DNA of 64,000 nt from assembly GCA_029204225.1 (NCBI GenBank), contig CM055107.1, forward strand, positions 4,970,353 through 5,034,352, written 5' to 3'. Shown here one piece after another: positions 33,300 through 43,919 of the stretch. Within the stretch, counting starts at the first letter, position 1, and every line of letters begins with the position of its first letter. Source of the DNA: Diphasiastrum complanatum. Its lineage: Eukaryota > Streptophyta > Lycopodiopsida > Lycopodiales > Lycopodiaceae. Below the pieces are notes generated by a model that had not been told where the DNA came from, did no database searches, and worked only from the letters and a program-made list of their open reading frames with translations. The position numbers were made by a program, and so were the translations under genes.

Positions 33300-34990
33300 A
33301 CTCTATCACTTGGCATCACTTCTAGAAGTTGTTCTCTTTCTAGGTTGCACTAGAAGTCCACCTTCTGGGTTTGGCATCTTGCTCTTGATTCTCTGAATAG
33401 CATCTTGGTTGGAATATCCCAACATTGCCCTCCTTCTAGCTTGTTGCAGGTCTCGCTACAACTCTACCTTGGGCTGGTAAGCTCCTTATTTGATTCAACT
33501 GCAACACTTTTGGAATAGTCTTCATGAATGTCTTGGCAGCTTTAGATGACTCCTGCATGCTCATGAATATTTCTCTTATCTTGTTCCTTATTCTCTCTCT
33601 TGCCTCTTCCTGGTGGACATCTCCTTGCCCATTGCCTCGAAGATCTGGAATCTCAGTAGCTTTCTATAACCTAGAGGTCCCAGGTATTTCCTCATTTCTT
33701 GTATAAACTTGCTATCATACCAGGATTCAATGTTTACCGTATACTTGGCTGACACAGGCTGCCCTATAATACAACCTTGCCATCATGAAGTGGTCTTCTT
33801 CAATGTCCAGTGGCACATTCGGGTTAATCCTTATTGGTGCCAAGCCCCTGTCCCAATGGCAATCAAGTCTCATCAAAAAGGCTATAGACCTGTAGTAGAA
33901 TGCACAGTCCCTCACATCTAGATCAGCACATGCTTTGAATTTGTTTTTAAAATCAAGAATTGCATCTCTTATTTCCTCATGACTCGAACTCTCTCTGATA
34001 TCAGGTATGACTGGCCAATTTGTCTCTTCTTTTTCAGGCTGCTCATGTGGCCATGGATATCTTCTTCTAACATGCACATAATAAGCATCAATCCTTTTCC
34101 AAGCCGGTGCTCTCAGATACTCATGCAGCATCTTGTTCTCACTCAACATCATTCTTGCTCTCCACTTTGGTTGTGGATGCAAGCCTTTCACTATCTTGGA
34201 TCTCTTTGCATAGTTAGTTTGATCCACAATTTCATATCCTCTTCTATTCCTCCTCCTGTACTTTTACCTGAACTGGTTTGACTCCTGTACATCATCTAAG
34301 GTGTCAATAAATTATTTTCTTTCCTCCGATGTCATAGGCTTTCTTGGAGGTTTTGACAAGTTCTCCTCAAATGGATCTTTCCTTTCAGCTCTTCCAGTTG
34401 TCACTCCTTGAGATTCTCTCCTAGATGAGGGTTCAGCTTCATCCTCAACTTGCTCTTGGTGTGGATCTGGTGAAAAACCTCTGTTAGTAGGTTGCACAAA
34501 GAATGGGTTATTTAGTTTCTACCCTTTCTGGCTCATTGTCATTATAATTTTGAGGGATTGAGACTTCAACTTGCTCAATATACTCGGGTGGACCTTGGTC
34601 CTGGTCTGGAGATGGTGGTCCATAGAACACTTTGGGTGTGGGAGGTGGTCTCTCAAGAAAGTTGAAGAGGGAATGGGATGGCATTATCGAAGTCTTGAGA
34701 TATTCATCCCACTGCTCAGTATTTATTCAAGGGGTTGGATGAAGAAGTTGAAATAGACAGTTGCAAGGGTGGTTGTGGCTAATGAAAAAGAATTAGAATT
34801 AGATGTGTTATAAAAACTGGATTGATGGTCAAAAGTGGTGGATGGATTGGAAAAAGTGGTAGATGGCTCAGTGTTAGGTGATGGAAATGACACAGTGTGG
34901 TGGGGACAAAAGTGCCAGTGAACTCAAAGATTTGAGATGGCAATCTTATTGGTTGTGGAGTGGATGAATTGGTTGTTGATATGCAGGTGG
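33300..34990 (-). pseudogene. Decayed large ORF of an unrecognised (probably transposon) protein
   Basis: Best stretch 34227 to 33727: 'KGLHPQPKWRARMMLSENKM', 'YLRAPAWKRIDAYYVHVRRR', 'IRDAILDFKNKFKACADL' and 'AFLMRLDCHWDRGLAPIRIN', stop at 33727. The reading resumes leftward in the same sense as 'GQGDVHQEEARERIRNKIRE'. Upstream (34497-34312) is a charged, disordered segment, and before it a proline-rich 'PPPTPKVFYGPPSPDQDQG' and Ser/Thr/Asn-rich sequence up to about 35000. Taken together that is some 550 codons with four or five breaks. The plan (low-complexity N-terminus, basic Trp/Tyr-rich core) would suit a gag-like ORF, but no family was recognised. Confidence 0.45.
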
Positions 34991-35083
34991 ATGGATAGCG
35001 AATTTATATGGGGATGATTCCCATGTCCATAAACATAGAAGTGAATGGATCAAAGGTAAATATCATGTTGTAACCCCAGCATG

Positions 35084-35085
<2 letters not shown>

Positions 35086-35173
<88 letters not shown>
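35086..35173 (+). repeat. (GA)44 microsatellite
   Basis: 88 bp of pure AG/GA. Confidence 0.95.
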
Positions 35174-35175
<2 letters not shown>

Positions 35176-35559
35176 GACATGAATTTTTTATCAACAAAAG
35201 CATTAGAGACCATCAGGCCTATTGGACGTTGAACAGTACATTGGCTGTAGCATGATTTTAACTAGAGAGGTGACTGACTCACCAATCTTAGACTCTTCTC
35301 TCTCTCTCTATAAGGTATGGTACTCGTCTAAGAGTTGTTGGTAGCTTGATACCACACTATCTCTAAGCTTAAGCGCTTCCACTTTAAAGTTGTTGGTATT
35401 GTATGATGGTTTTCTAAAGAATTCTGCTATCGTCAAAACGGCGACATCATATTTTGCTCAAATATTTTGATCTGGATAGTTTGTCCCCCATGTATTGCGT
35501 CGGTTCTAGTTGCGGATTGAAATTTGTCTTGTAATGTGTCATTTTTGTGCCGACATGCC

Positions 35560-36940
35560 TCCAGGACTTTTTAAGCATCCCCTCTCTGATCCATTCCTGG
35601 AGAGTTATTTGGTGACTCTTCAATCTTCAGATCCCATCTACTCAACCATTTGTGGATTTCATAGGTCCAGCCTTTGTGTTGACTATCTTCTGATACCAGA
35701 CGGGGTAGGTTGTCCTCGGGATCATTTTGGACTTTTTGAAAGTAGGTTATTGTTCGGTGCATGACGCCCCCTTCCAGATGCGTTGAGCCGCTTTCAGCTA
35801 GCATTACGTAGGGTGTTTGTGATTTCATGCCCATTTCTGACTGTAGAAATTTCTTTTGGATTCTTTCAATTCTGGCCCACTTTTCTAATGGAAGTCCCAG
35901 AGCCCATGCTTCACAACCATACAAGACTACTGATTGTACCAGTGCCTGGAATAGCCGTTTTTTGAGATTGAGGTCTATTACTTCCGCTTTGGCGCATTTC
36001 CTCTGCATGGTGTAGTACGATTTAAATCCCGCATCGATTTTGTTGTCTAATGCTTTGTTCCACATGTAATTCTGGTAAACCAAGATATTTGTAATACTTT
36101 GTATTATCAATGGTCTTCCTTTTATATGTAAAGCTATAGTTTTCTGTTTTGGTTGTTCCGAGGATCATCACTTTAGTCTTTATGAGGTTGACTTTCATCC
36201 CCTTTGCGTCACAAAAACTGGCTAGGGTGTCTAAATGTCTTCACATCCCTTTTGCGCTCCTTAAGAGTAGTACTATGTCGTCGGCATATAACAGTAGTTT
36301 TATCACGTTTCCGGCTAGACATGTACCGTCTCCTTCACGTTTCCGGCTAGACATTGTTCTCGATCCACTCTTCTAGCTCGTCAATGGTGATGCCAAAAAG
36401 CTTCGGTGATAGTGGGCCGATGTTGTGTGTTCCCCTAGTTTCGTCACTATAATCGTGCAACTGCATTTTGGATGTCTTTGGGTACATTCTCTGACGAATG
36501 ATCTCCCTCTGCGTCGTATCAAACACTTTTGGTAGCTCTACGAATAGCACAAATAGAGGTTTCTTGGTCCCTTTGACCAAGTCCACGGCTGCCCGAAGTG
36601 TTACCAAATGGTCGACGGTAGATTTGTGAGGTCTGAAACGTGCTTGTCCCCTTGCTCGAACTTTGTTGATTTCCGAACACTGACTTAGTTTAGTGTCGAT
36701 GATTGTCGCAAAGAGCTTGGCCCATAAACTGCTTATAGCGATTGTCCGGTAGTTATTTGGGTCTGTTTTATCTTCTGATTTACGACCTGGTTTTTCGGAA
36801 ATCCCTCTTGTAGTCCAAGGTTAAGGATTCTTGTCAGGGTCGATACGGTGTGCGGGCCTGTCCATTTGATCATTTATGTGCGAAGTCTTTCCTCGTCAGG
36901 CGCTTTCCCATGTATGATAGTTTTTTACAACAGCAACTTT
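35560..36940 (-). pseudogene. LINE reverse transcriptase, minus strand, truncated at both ends
   Basis: From 36940: 'MIKWTGPHTVSTLTRILNLG', 'DKTDPNNYRTIAISSLWAKL', 'GQARFRPHKSTVDHLVTLRA', 'PLFVLFVELPKVFDTTQRE' (motif A Asp replaced by Glu-Leu-Pro) and 'GPLSPKLFGITIDELEEWI'. The catalytic 'LLYADDIVLLL' has YADD at 36277-36288. Then come 'FCDAKGMKVNLIKTKVM' and the thumb/C-terminal 'RLFQALVQSVVLYGCEAWAL'. Frames change repeatedly, so it is dead. No endonuclease or 3' tail is kept. Confidence 0.85.
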
Positions 36941-36944
36941 ATGG

Positions 36945-37295
36945 TTTGATCATTCAATACTTCTTCCAAAGCCAACACTTTGATTTATTTCTCCTTTTCA
37001 ACTCAGTTATCGTGAATGCACAGACACAAATGGTTTGAACCGCATCCAACTCAACTTTCCAATTGCTTGGGAAAGGATAATAATAACTACAAGCACGGAA
37101 TTCACAAATTGATCCTCCAAATAATTTCAAAACAGTTTTAGAATGCCTTCGGGAAGAATAATGGCCTCTCCATAGGCCATCTTCAAGAGGTGGGCAGCTT
37201 CCACTCAAAACATACACATATGTGAGAGCTTCATAATGCTAGCAACCACCTCTTACAGGGATGCAACATTTTTTATGTGGCATCATGCGTCCAAA
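36945..37295. other. Unassigned spacer
   Basis: A minus-strand 87-codon frame (37217-36954) is unlike the LINE next to it and not recognised. No repeats. Confidence 0.35.
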
Positions 37296-37299
37296 TATG

Positions 37300-37620
37300 A
37301 GAGAGAGAGAGAATTCTACTTTCCCTTTCTACTTGCTAGTATCACGTAATGTAAGAGGTAAGATCACACACACAACCCCAAAATTGAATCTTCCTCTCCC
37401 TCACCTTTCTTTCTTTCTTTCTATACATATATCTCTCTCTCTAACCTAGTAGGTCCCAGTCACATACGTCCATATCCCACTAATATGGATGTAGGTGAGT
37501 GGGGCCTACTACGAACGAGGGAGATTCAAATTTGGGGTTGTGTGTGTGTGATCTTAGCCCTTACATTATGATAGCAACAAAGAGAAAGGGAAAGTAGAAC
37601 TCTCTCTCTCTCTCTCTCTT
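37300..37620 (+). mobile_element. Long foldback (hairpin) element
   Basis: About 320 bp that folds on itself. The left arm from 37310 (TTCTACTTTCCCTTTCTACT, GTAAGATCACACACACAACCCC) pairs with the right arm to 37600 (TTGGGGTTGTGTGTGTGTGATCTT, AGGGAAAGTAGAA). The pairing continues to the centre (GTCCATAT / ATATGGAT around 37477). About 50 bp of CTTT/CTCT repeat in the left arm has no partner. GA and CT runs border the two ends. This is a MITE-like foldback; a transcript would be an almost perfect hairpin RNA. Confidence 0.75.
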
Positions 37621-37679
37621 AGTTCCAACACAGGTGTTTCTGGTATCTTGCTTGCTCATGGATACTCTATATATGTACA

Positions 37680-37840
37680 TATTTATATATATATATATAT
37701 GATAGTGTCCCCTGGTACCGTCGATACCATAACAGTGGTACCGCCGATATGGTACCGCCCTTGATTCTGCGGTACTAGGGCGGTTCCATAATATTAAAAA
37801 AAAAATTCCCGTGTTATTTTAAAAAAAAAAAACAAAATTC
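37680..37840 (+). repeat. Short TA run and GGTACCG(T/C)CGATA repeats
   Basis: (TA)8 at 37686-37702. Three or four copies of a GGTACCGYCGATA word follow, then two A-runs (37796-37805, 37821-37833) just before the LINE fragment. Confidence 0.5.
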
Positions 37841-37879
37841 TTTTTGGTATCGTCGACCGATTCTCTCTCTCTTGTCATT

Positions 37880-38865
37880 ACAAACCCCCGTCATTACATA
37901 CCCCGTGTCCCGCACCATAAACTCGACGGGTTTGTTCAAGCAGCCAAAACCCTTCGTACATCCTTTCCTTTCCATATGTCCACTGATGAGCAAGCATGCA
38001 TTCTTTCCTCGTCCATCATCTCTTTCGCCCGTCGTATTGCTCCTCCTCCTAACACTCACCCACATCACCCTTCTCATAACACTTGGTACGACACGGAATA
38101 CGCTGACCTCCACAAAGAATTTTTTTCAGTTCAAGTTCTCCCACACCTAGAAGCAGATACCAAGAGAGAGTATCGGAATCTTGTCTGGAAATGGTCAGCC
38201 GGTGGAGATGATGAGCTCCTACACCTATCTGGGAGTACATTTTTCAGGACCTTTGATACATTTCAGGCTATATTTTTGAACACCATATTTTTGATCCACA
38301 GACTTTCCACCTTGGTTACTCCAGCTACCATGTATGGGTCTGATACTTGGTTACCGGGCTTGTGCACCAGAGACTGGACAACCATCATGAGGATCCAGAC
38401 TCTTATGCTTGGGAGGATGATTCGAGCCACACCGACCACACTGTATTATATCTTATGTGCTGAGTTTGCTAAAGTGCCTATTATTTTAGATGGTATTTTC
38501 AGAGTTATCTTACATATTCAGAGAGTCCAGAAGTTACAGGAGACACAGCCACATAGATATATTGTTGCGGCCCTCACTTCTTCACGGTTTCTAGCCTCAC
38601 AGGGAGCTAAGCTCTCTTGGTATGGTCAGGCGGAGGTGCTCTTGCGCCACATAGGGATTTCGATATCCGACATCCCCAGTGGGACTCATGACTATATCCG
38701 CAGATCCATTTTCATCTCATATATGCGGCATACATGGAGTACTTTTTCGATCACTCTGGTTAGGCAGCCAAATTACCAGTTACATTTTCTGCAGACAGAC
38801 GCTTCAGGCTTGCCAGTGCTACCCCAGTATCTTACCCAGCCACTCTCTTTTGGGCTTAGATACAG
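37880..38865 (+). pseudogene. LINE (third), inter-domain and thumb/C-terminal part
   Basis: One open frame to the copia insertion site. 'DGFVQAAKTLRTSFPFHM' and 'THPHHPSHNTWYDTEYADLH' are the segment between endonuclease and RT in LINEs. It then passes abruptly (about 38265) to the post-RT region: 'TLVTPATMYGSDTWLPGL' and 'WTTIMRIQTLMLGRMIRATP'. The whole RT palm with its YADD is missing, although the frame remains open. The reading is cut at 38866-38870 by the young copia and resumes at 43920. Confidence 0.8.
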
Positions 38866-38870
38866 GATTG

Positions 38871-39553
38871 TGTTAAAAATTCACAATTCTAGCTTGACTA
38901 GTTTTGGTCATATGACTTGTAAATAGTTAGATGGTCATGATGTGGCTTGTCACACGTGCCAAATAGCATAGGATTCCATTCATAAGGATGTTCTCAAGTA
39001 GACCTAAGTGTTAGAACCTTTGGAATGAGTCCAAATTATGCTTAGATACAAGGGAGAAAAAATAGGAGCTATTTTTGGTAATTTTTGCATTGTTGAGGGA
39101 TCTCCAAGATTACAACCCTAACTTGGTAGGGATGAAAGATCCACCAAAATTAGCATTAGGGATAGGTTTAGGGCTACTCATACCTGCCCAAAACCGTGAT
39201 GGATCATGTATATATAGGTGATGATATCTCACCAAAAACAAATCAAGCAATTTCATGATTTTTCTCTCATAATGGTGCAATTGCTCTCTATGTTCATAAT
39301 TGTTTGAGTACTTGTGATTACTAATGATTATAGGATTGAATGTAGGTCTGGTGTACAGTACTCAGACTGTGGGAGGCCGTACTTTCACACGTGTGAAGCC
39401 TTCTTCAAGGATTTGGGCCATTTAGTGAGGTTCAAGCATAGATTTTTGATGGATTTTGATGGTTCAACTTGTGCTAATCTTATGAAATCATAATCTATTG
39501 TTTCCCTCATCATTTCAAGTGTTTTAGGATCCTTATTTGCTGTAATTTTTACA
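38871..39553 (+). repeat. Young copia 5' LTR
   Basis: TGTTAAAAATTC...GTAATTTTTACA, 683 bp. TATA box TATATATA at 39209-39216. The CACACGTGTG palindrome near 39393 is next to 'gtgtacagtactcagactg'. Confidence 0.95.
39209..39216 (+). promoter_or_regulatory. TATA box of the young copia LTR
   Basis: TATATATA followed by AGGTGATG; transcription is expected to start about 30 bp downstream. The same box lies at about 43575-43582 in the 3' LTR. Confidence 0.6.
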
Positions 39554-39565
39554 TGGTATCAGAGC
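39554..39565 (+). promoter_or_regulatory. Young copia primer-binding site
   Basis: TGGTATCAGAGC, a perfect complement to the 3' end of plant initiator Met-tRNA, with no gap from the LTR. Confidence 0.95.
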
Positions 39566-40364
39566 CTAAAGGCTGAAATGAGCTAAATCCTTGGTTTTCA
39601 TTCAATTTGATCACAATTTTTGATCTAAATCTTGTGTAGATTGGATCTTAGCATCTAGTATTGATTCTAGAACTCAAAGTGAGTCAAATACATTGGAGAT
39701 TGGTGTTGTGTGACTTCATTTGCAGGTGTTTAGGTGTCTAAAACCAGAGGCAAAGTTGAATTCAATTCACATTACCAAGATAGCAAGTTTTGCTTGCTCC
39801 AAGCATTGATTTCTAAGCGAGTTTTGGAGGTGATTTCATAGAGGAGGCTTTCTAGCATTCAAGGAGAGGGAAGATCAGAGTTTTGGGGACTCTTCAAGGC
39901 TGTTCTAAGGTGTAGTAGGCACCTCCTAAAGTGATTTAGGTTCAGTCCAACCATTGCTTGACTTATGCACCAAATTAGATCAATTTTTCATTAATTTTGA
40001 TCATTTTTTGCTTGTGATTGGATAGTAGATTGTGTTGCATCCTCATTAAGTTCCATTTAGATCTTTTACAAGTGATTTTGGAAGTATATTAGGTTGCTGA
40101 AATTCACTCTTGATCAGATCATTTGGAAGCTTTAATGTTCTTTATAGAAAGAGGGGCAATTCTACTAGTATTGTCTACTTCAATCAAGCAAGTGCATTGT
40201 TTCTAGTATTCTATGATTTGATTTTGTTAGAGATCATTCTTAGATATTTATAGGAAGTCTATTACTGATCTTTTCAGGTCCCTAAGAAGTGGGATAAGGT
40301 AGACCTTCAATCAAATCAATAGAAGTAACCTTCATTTGTGTCAAGTCCTTGATTAGGAGACTAG
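39566..40364 (+). other. Young copia 5' leader
   Basis: 800 bp of untranslated leader between PBS and gag, without a coding signal. Packaging and dimerisation signals would be expected here. Confidence 0.7.
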
Positions 40365-42560
40365 ATGGCATCTATAAATGCATATCTTTTGGATACTAAT
40401 GAAAGGCTCAACAAAACTAACTATTCCATATGGAAAGTTAGAATGGAATCTATCATGATCATGCAAGATCTGATGGAAATTGTAAATGGTAAGGAGGGTG
40501 AACCTATTCATCCTCAAGAAAAAGCCAAATACATCAAGAGGTGCAATGTTGCACTACATTGCATAAAAATGAATGTTGCAAATGAACTCTTAAGAGAGGT
40601 AGGAGATTGCACTTCAGCTCAAGATGCTTGGGAGACTTTGCAAAAGGTCTATGAATCCAAGAACCAAACTAGAATGTTAGCTTTGAAGAATCAAATCTAT
40701 AGAAGCTATCAAAAGAAAGGAGAGAGTGCACATACTTTTGTCCTAAGAGTAAAGGAATTGAACAAAGAGCTAGCCTTTATAGGTGACCCTATCAAGGATG
40801 AAGAGCTTGTTCAACTCATATTGAATGGACTAAGCTTTGAATTTGACAATTTGGTTCAGGGATATGCAATTATGGGTAAGCTACCCATACTTGAAGAACT
40901 CCAAGGCACACTCATGGCCGAGGAATCAAGAAGGAGCCAAATGCAAGAGAGGATGGATAGGCTTTCCATCCAAGGTGGAGATGACCAAGCTCTCTTCACC
41001 AAAGGCAAAGGCAAGTCCAAAGGCAAAGGATCAACATTCAAGAAGTCTACAAAGCTTGAGGATCAAGAAGGACCCCCAAAGGCATCTCCATCAACCACCA
41101 AAGTCAAGAAGGACAAATCAAAGGTGAAGTGCTACTATTGTAGCAAGATGGGGCATTATGCCTCGGAATGCTTCAAGAGGAAGCAAGATCAAAGCCAAGC
41201 CAACATGAGCAAAGAGGAGGAGGAGGAGAGTTCACATGAGGACTCTCTCATGATGTCCATATTTTCTTCAACAAGCTTCAAAGGAGAAGATCCTTGGTGG
41301 ATTGACTCGGGTGCTAGTTCACACATGACTAGTAAAAGGGAGTTTTTCTCTTCTCTCTTATCTTATGATGGACCTATAAAGTCTATGTATACAGCAAATG
41401 ATGAAGCTTGTAAGATTGAAGGAGTTGGTAGCATTCCCCTTTGTTTAGGATCTTCCAAAAAGATCAACATAGAAGGTGTTTTGTACATTCCTACAATAAC
41501 AAAGAATCTACTAAGTGTTGGCCAAATGGTAGACAATGGTTTCAATGTTGACTTTGCTTCAAATGAATGTTTCATCAAGAAGAAGGGTAAGATAGTGGCT
41601 AAGGGCACTAGACTTGGCAAACTTTATAAGCTGGATGCATTTGTGGATACTAATGTTGTCATGTTGGCCGAGAAGAGCAAGATATCTACCTTTACTTTAT
41701 GGCACAAAAGACTTGGACATGTCAACTCGGGTTCCATGGAGGCTATGATCAAGGAGGAGTATGCTTTAGGCCTACCAAGGTCTATTGGGAAGGAATACAA
41801 GGTTTGTGAAGCTTGTGCCTTATCCAAGGCACATAAGAAGGTGTTTCCTAACTCCATCACAAAGTCATCTCATCCTCTTGAACTCATACACTCGGATGTG
41901 CACATTGCTAGCACCAAATCTAATGGAGGTTCATCCATGTTTTTAACCTTCATTGATGACTACTCAAGATATTGTTGGGTGTTCTTACTTTCTTTCAAGT
42001 CTCAAGTATTTGATACTTTTGTAAAGTTCAAGTTGTTTGTGGAAAAGCATCATAATCATAGCATCAAGATTCTTAGAAGTGACAATGGTGGAGAATTCAT
42101 CTCCAATGAGTTCAAGGCCTTTTGTGAGGAGGAAGGGATCAAGAAAGAGACTTCTTGTCCTTACACTCCTCAACAAAATGGAGTTGCTGAAAGAAGGAAT
42201 AGAACATTATGTGAATGTTCTAAGGCTTTAAGATTAGATGCTTGTTTGCCCAAATCCTTTTGGGGTGAGTCTCTTGTATGTGCAAACTACTTGATGAATA
42301 GGGTGTCTTGCAAAGCAATTGAAGGCAAAACTCCTTATGAGATGTTGTATGGAAAGAAACCCAATCTTAATCACTTGAAAGTTTTTGGGTGTATATGTTA
42401 TGTGCATGTGCCATTGGAAACAAGAACCAAGGAGGATCCATCTTCCACAAGAGGGATCATGCTTGGATATGCAAGCTCAAGCAAGGGCTACAAAGTCTAT
42501 CTCCCATCCTTGAACAAATTTGTTGTTTCAAGGACATCAACTTGTTTAGGCAACTTATAG
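40365..42560 (+). CDS. Young copia Gag-protease-integrase polyprotein, truncated before RT
   Basis: 731 codons without a break, starting 'MASINAYLLDTNERLNKTN'. The gag capsid ('YSIWKVRMESIMIM', 'LALKNQIYRSYQKKGESAH') occupies about residues 1-220. The CCHC zinc knuckle 'CYYCSKMGHYASEC' is near 255 and the protease active site 'WWIDSGASSHMT' near 311. The integrase zinc finger (LWHKRLGH...CEAC) is near 444-490. The DDE core has Asp in 'LIHSDVH' (about 511), Asp in 'LRSDNGGEF' (about 572) and Glu in 'QQNGVAERR' (about 608), the expected D-x35-E spacing. After the integrase C-terminal 'GYKVYLPSLNKFVVSR' the frame runs 9 codons past the deletion junction and stops. It would make virus-like particles and a potentially active integrase, but no RT. 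Confidence 0.95.
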   Translation: MASINAYLLDTNERLNKTNYSIWKVRMESIMIMQDLMEIVNGKEGEPIHPQEKAKYIKRCNVALHCIKMNVANELLREVGDCTSAQDAWETLQKVYESKNQTRMLALKNQIYRSYQKKGESAHTFVLRVKELNKELAFIGDPIKDEELVQLILNGLSFEFDNLVQGYAIMGKLPILEELQGTLMAEESRRSQMQERMDRLSIQGGDDQALFTKGKGKSKGKGSTFKKSTKLEDQEGPPKASPSTTKVKKDKSKVKCYYCSKMGHYASECFKRKQDQSQANMSKEEEEESSHEDSLMMSIFSSTSFKGEDPWWIDSGASSHMTSKREFFSSLLSYDGPIKSMYTANDEACKIEGVGSIPLCLGSSKKINIEGVLYIPTITKNLLSVGQMVDNGFNVDFASNECFIKKKGKIVAKGTRLGKLYKLDAFVDTNVVMLAEKSKISTFTLWHKRLGHVNSGSMEAMIKEEYALGLPRSIGKEYKVCEACALSKAHKKVFPNSITKSSHPLELIHSDVHIASTKSNGGSSMFLTFIDDYSRYCWVFLLSFKSQVFDTFVKFKLFVEKHHNHSIKILRSDNGGEFISNEFKAFCEEEGIKKETSCPYTPQQNGVAERRNRTLCECSKALRLDACLPKSFWGESLVCANYLMNRVSCKAIEGKTPYEMLYGKKPNLNHLKVFGCICYVHVPLETRTKEDPSSTRGIMLGYASSSKGYKVYLPSLNKFVVSRTSTCLGNL

Positions 42561-43222
42561 GTTCCTTAATGTGGATCACTATAACTAGACCAGATCTTAG
42601 CTTTAGTGTATGTAGGTTGAGCCAATCCATGCAAAAGCCATTGAATATCCATTGGAAAAAGGCTAAGAGGATTCTAAGATACATCTCGGGTACATTGGAT
42701 TTTGGGATTCTATATAGAGGAGATGTGATTAACCTTCATGCATTTAGTGATTCAGATTTTGCAGGGGAAAAGAGGGATAGGAAATCAACAAGTGCCTATT
42801 CAACTTTCATAGGAGAAGGTGTGGTTTCATGGCTTTCAAAAAAGCAAGAAACTATATCTCTATCTTCAACCGAGGCCGAGTACAAAGCTTTGACAACCAC
42901 TACAAAGGAGGTACTTTGGATCAAGAGATTATTGGTGGAACTAAAGATCATGGATTCAGAGGAGGCACCAATCATCTACAATGACAATATATCAGCCCAA
43001 CACCTTGCATCTAACCCAATCTTCCATGCAAGATCTAAGCACATTGAGATATGCCATCACTTTGTGAGAGAAATGGTGCAAGCCAAGGAGATTGCTTTGG
43101 AGCATGTTCCAAGCAATGAATGTGTAGCTGATCTACTTACTAAACCACTTCAAAAGACACCTTTTATGAAGTTCAGATCATCACTTGGAGTGATTAGTAA
43201 AGCAATGATTGAACCAAGCTAG
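42536..43222 (+). CDS. Young copia RNase H domain with end of RT, out of frame with gag-pol
   Basis: Begins after the deletion at 'DINLFRQLIGSLMWITITRP', the last RT motif. RNase H follows with all acidic residues: 'AFSDSDFAGEKRDRKSTS', 'SLSSTEAEYKALT', 'IYNDN'. The C-terminal 'HIEICHHFVREMV' and 'ADLLTKPLQ' are present, stop TAG at 43220-43222. It is in a different frame from the upstream ORF, so it would not be made without frameshifting. Otherwise there are no stops, which fits a recent deletion. Confidence 0.9.
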   Translation: MNLFRQLIGSLMWITITRPDLSFSVCRLSQSMQKPLNIHWKKAKRILRYISGTLDFGILYRGDVINLHAFSDSDFAGEKRDRKSTSAYSTFIGEGVVSWLSKKQETISLSSTEAEYKALTTTTKEVLWIKRLLVELKIMDSEEAPIIYNDNISAQHLASNPIFHARSKHIEICHHFVREMVQAKEIALEHVPSNECVADLLTKPLQKTPFMKFRSSLGVISKAMIEPS

Positions 43223-43225
43223 ATA

Positions 43226-43236
43226 GTGAGGAGGAG
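43226..43236 (+). promoter_or_regulatory. Young copia polypurine tract
   Basis: GTGAGGAGGAG immediately before the 3' LTR. Confidence 0.85.
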
Positions 43237-43919
43237 TGTTAAAAATTCACAATTCTAGCTTGACTAGTTTTGGTCATATGACTTGTAAATAGTTAGATGG
43301 TCATGATGTGGCTTGTCACACGTGCCAAATAGCATAGGATTCCATTCATAAGGATGTTCTCAAGTAGACCTAAGTGTTAGAACCTTTGGAATGAGTCCAA
43401 ATTATGCTTAGATACAAGGGAGAAAAAATAGGAGCTATTTTTGGTAATTTTTGCATTGTTGAGGGATCTCCAAGATTACAACCCTAACTTGGTAGGGATG
43501 AAAGATCCACCAAAATTAGCATTAGGGATAGGTTTAGGGCTACTCATACCTGCCCAAAACCGTGATGGATCATGTATATATAGGTGATGATATCTCACCA
43601 AAAACAAATCAAGCAATTTCATGATTTTTCTCTCATAATGGTGCAATTGCTCTCTATGTTCATAATTGTTTGAGTACTTGTGATTACTAATGATTATAGG
43701 ATTGAATGTAGGTCTGGTGTACAGTACTCAGACTGTGGGAGGCCGTACTTTCACACGTGTGAAGCCTTCTTCAAGGATTTGGGCCATTTAGTGAGGTTCA
43801 AGCATAGATTTTTGATGGATTTTGATGGTTCAACTTGTGCTAATCTTATGAAATCATAATCTATTGTTTCCCTCATCATTTCAAGTGTTTTAGGATCCTT
43901 ATTTGCTGTAATTTTTACA
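43237..43919 (+). repeat. Young copia 3' LTR
   Basis: 683 bp, no difference found from 38871-39553; followed by the GATTG duplicate. Confidence 0.95.

Larger units (their letters stand above)
38871..43919 (+). mobile_element. Young copia element inserted in the LINE, reverse transcriptase deleted
   Basis: 5049 bp with exact 5-bp duplication GATTG (38866-38870 and 43920-43924), two 683-bp LTRs, PBS, an 811-bp leader, gag-protease-integrase, RNase H and a polypurine tract. I read the two LTRs side by side and found no difference, so the insertion is very recent. Between the linker after integrase and the end of RT one deletion (junction about 42530) removed the RT palm and its catalytic motif. 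With intact gag, protease and integrase but no RT it cannot copy itself unaided. Confidence 0.95.

Noticed and set aside
35004-35213. Leu/Ser repeat ORF across the GA run
   Set aside because: Translation of a dinucleotide repeat.
35346-35357. TGGTATCAAGC on the minus strand as a PBS for the unknown ORF at 33.3-35.0 kb
   Set aside because: Only nine matching bases and no LTR end (CA) next to it.
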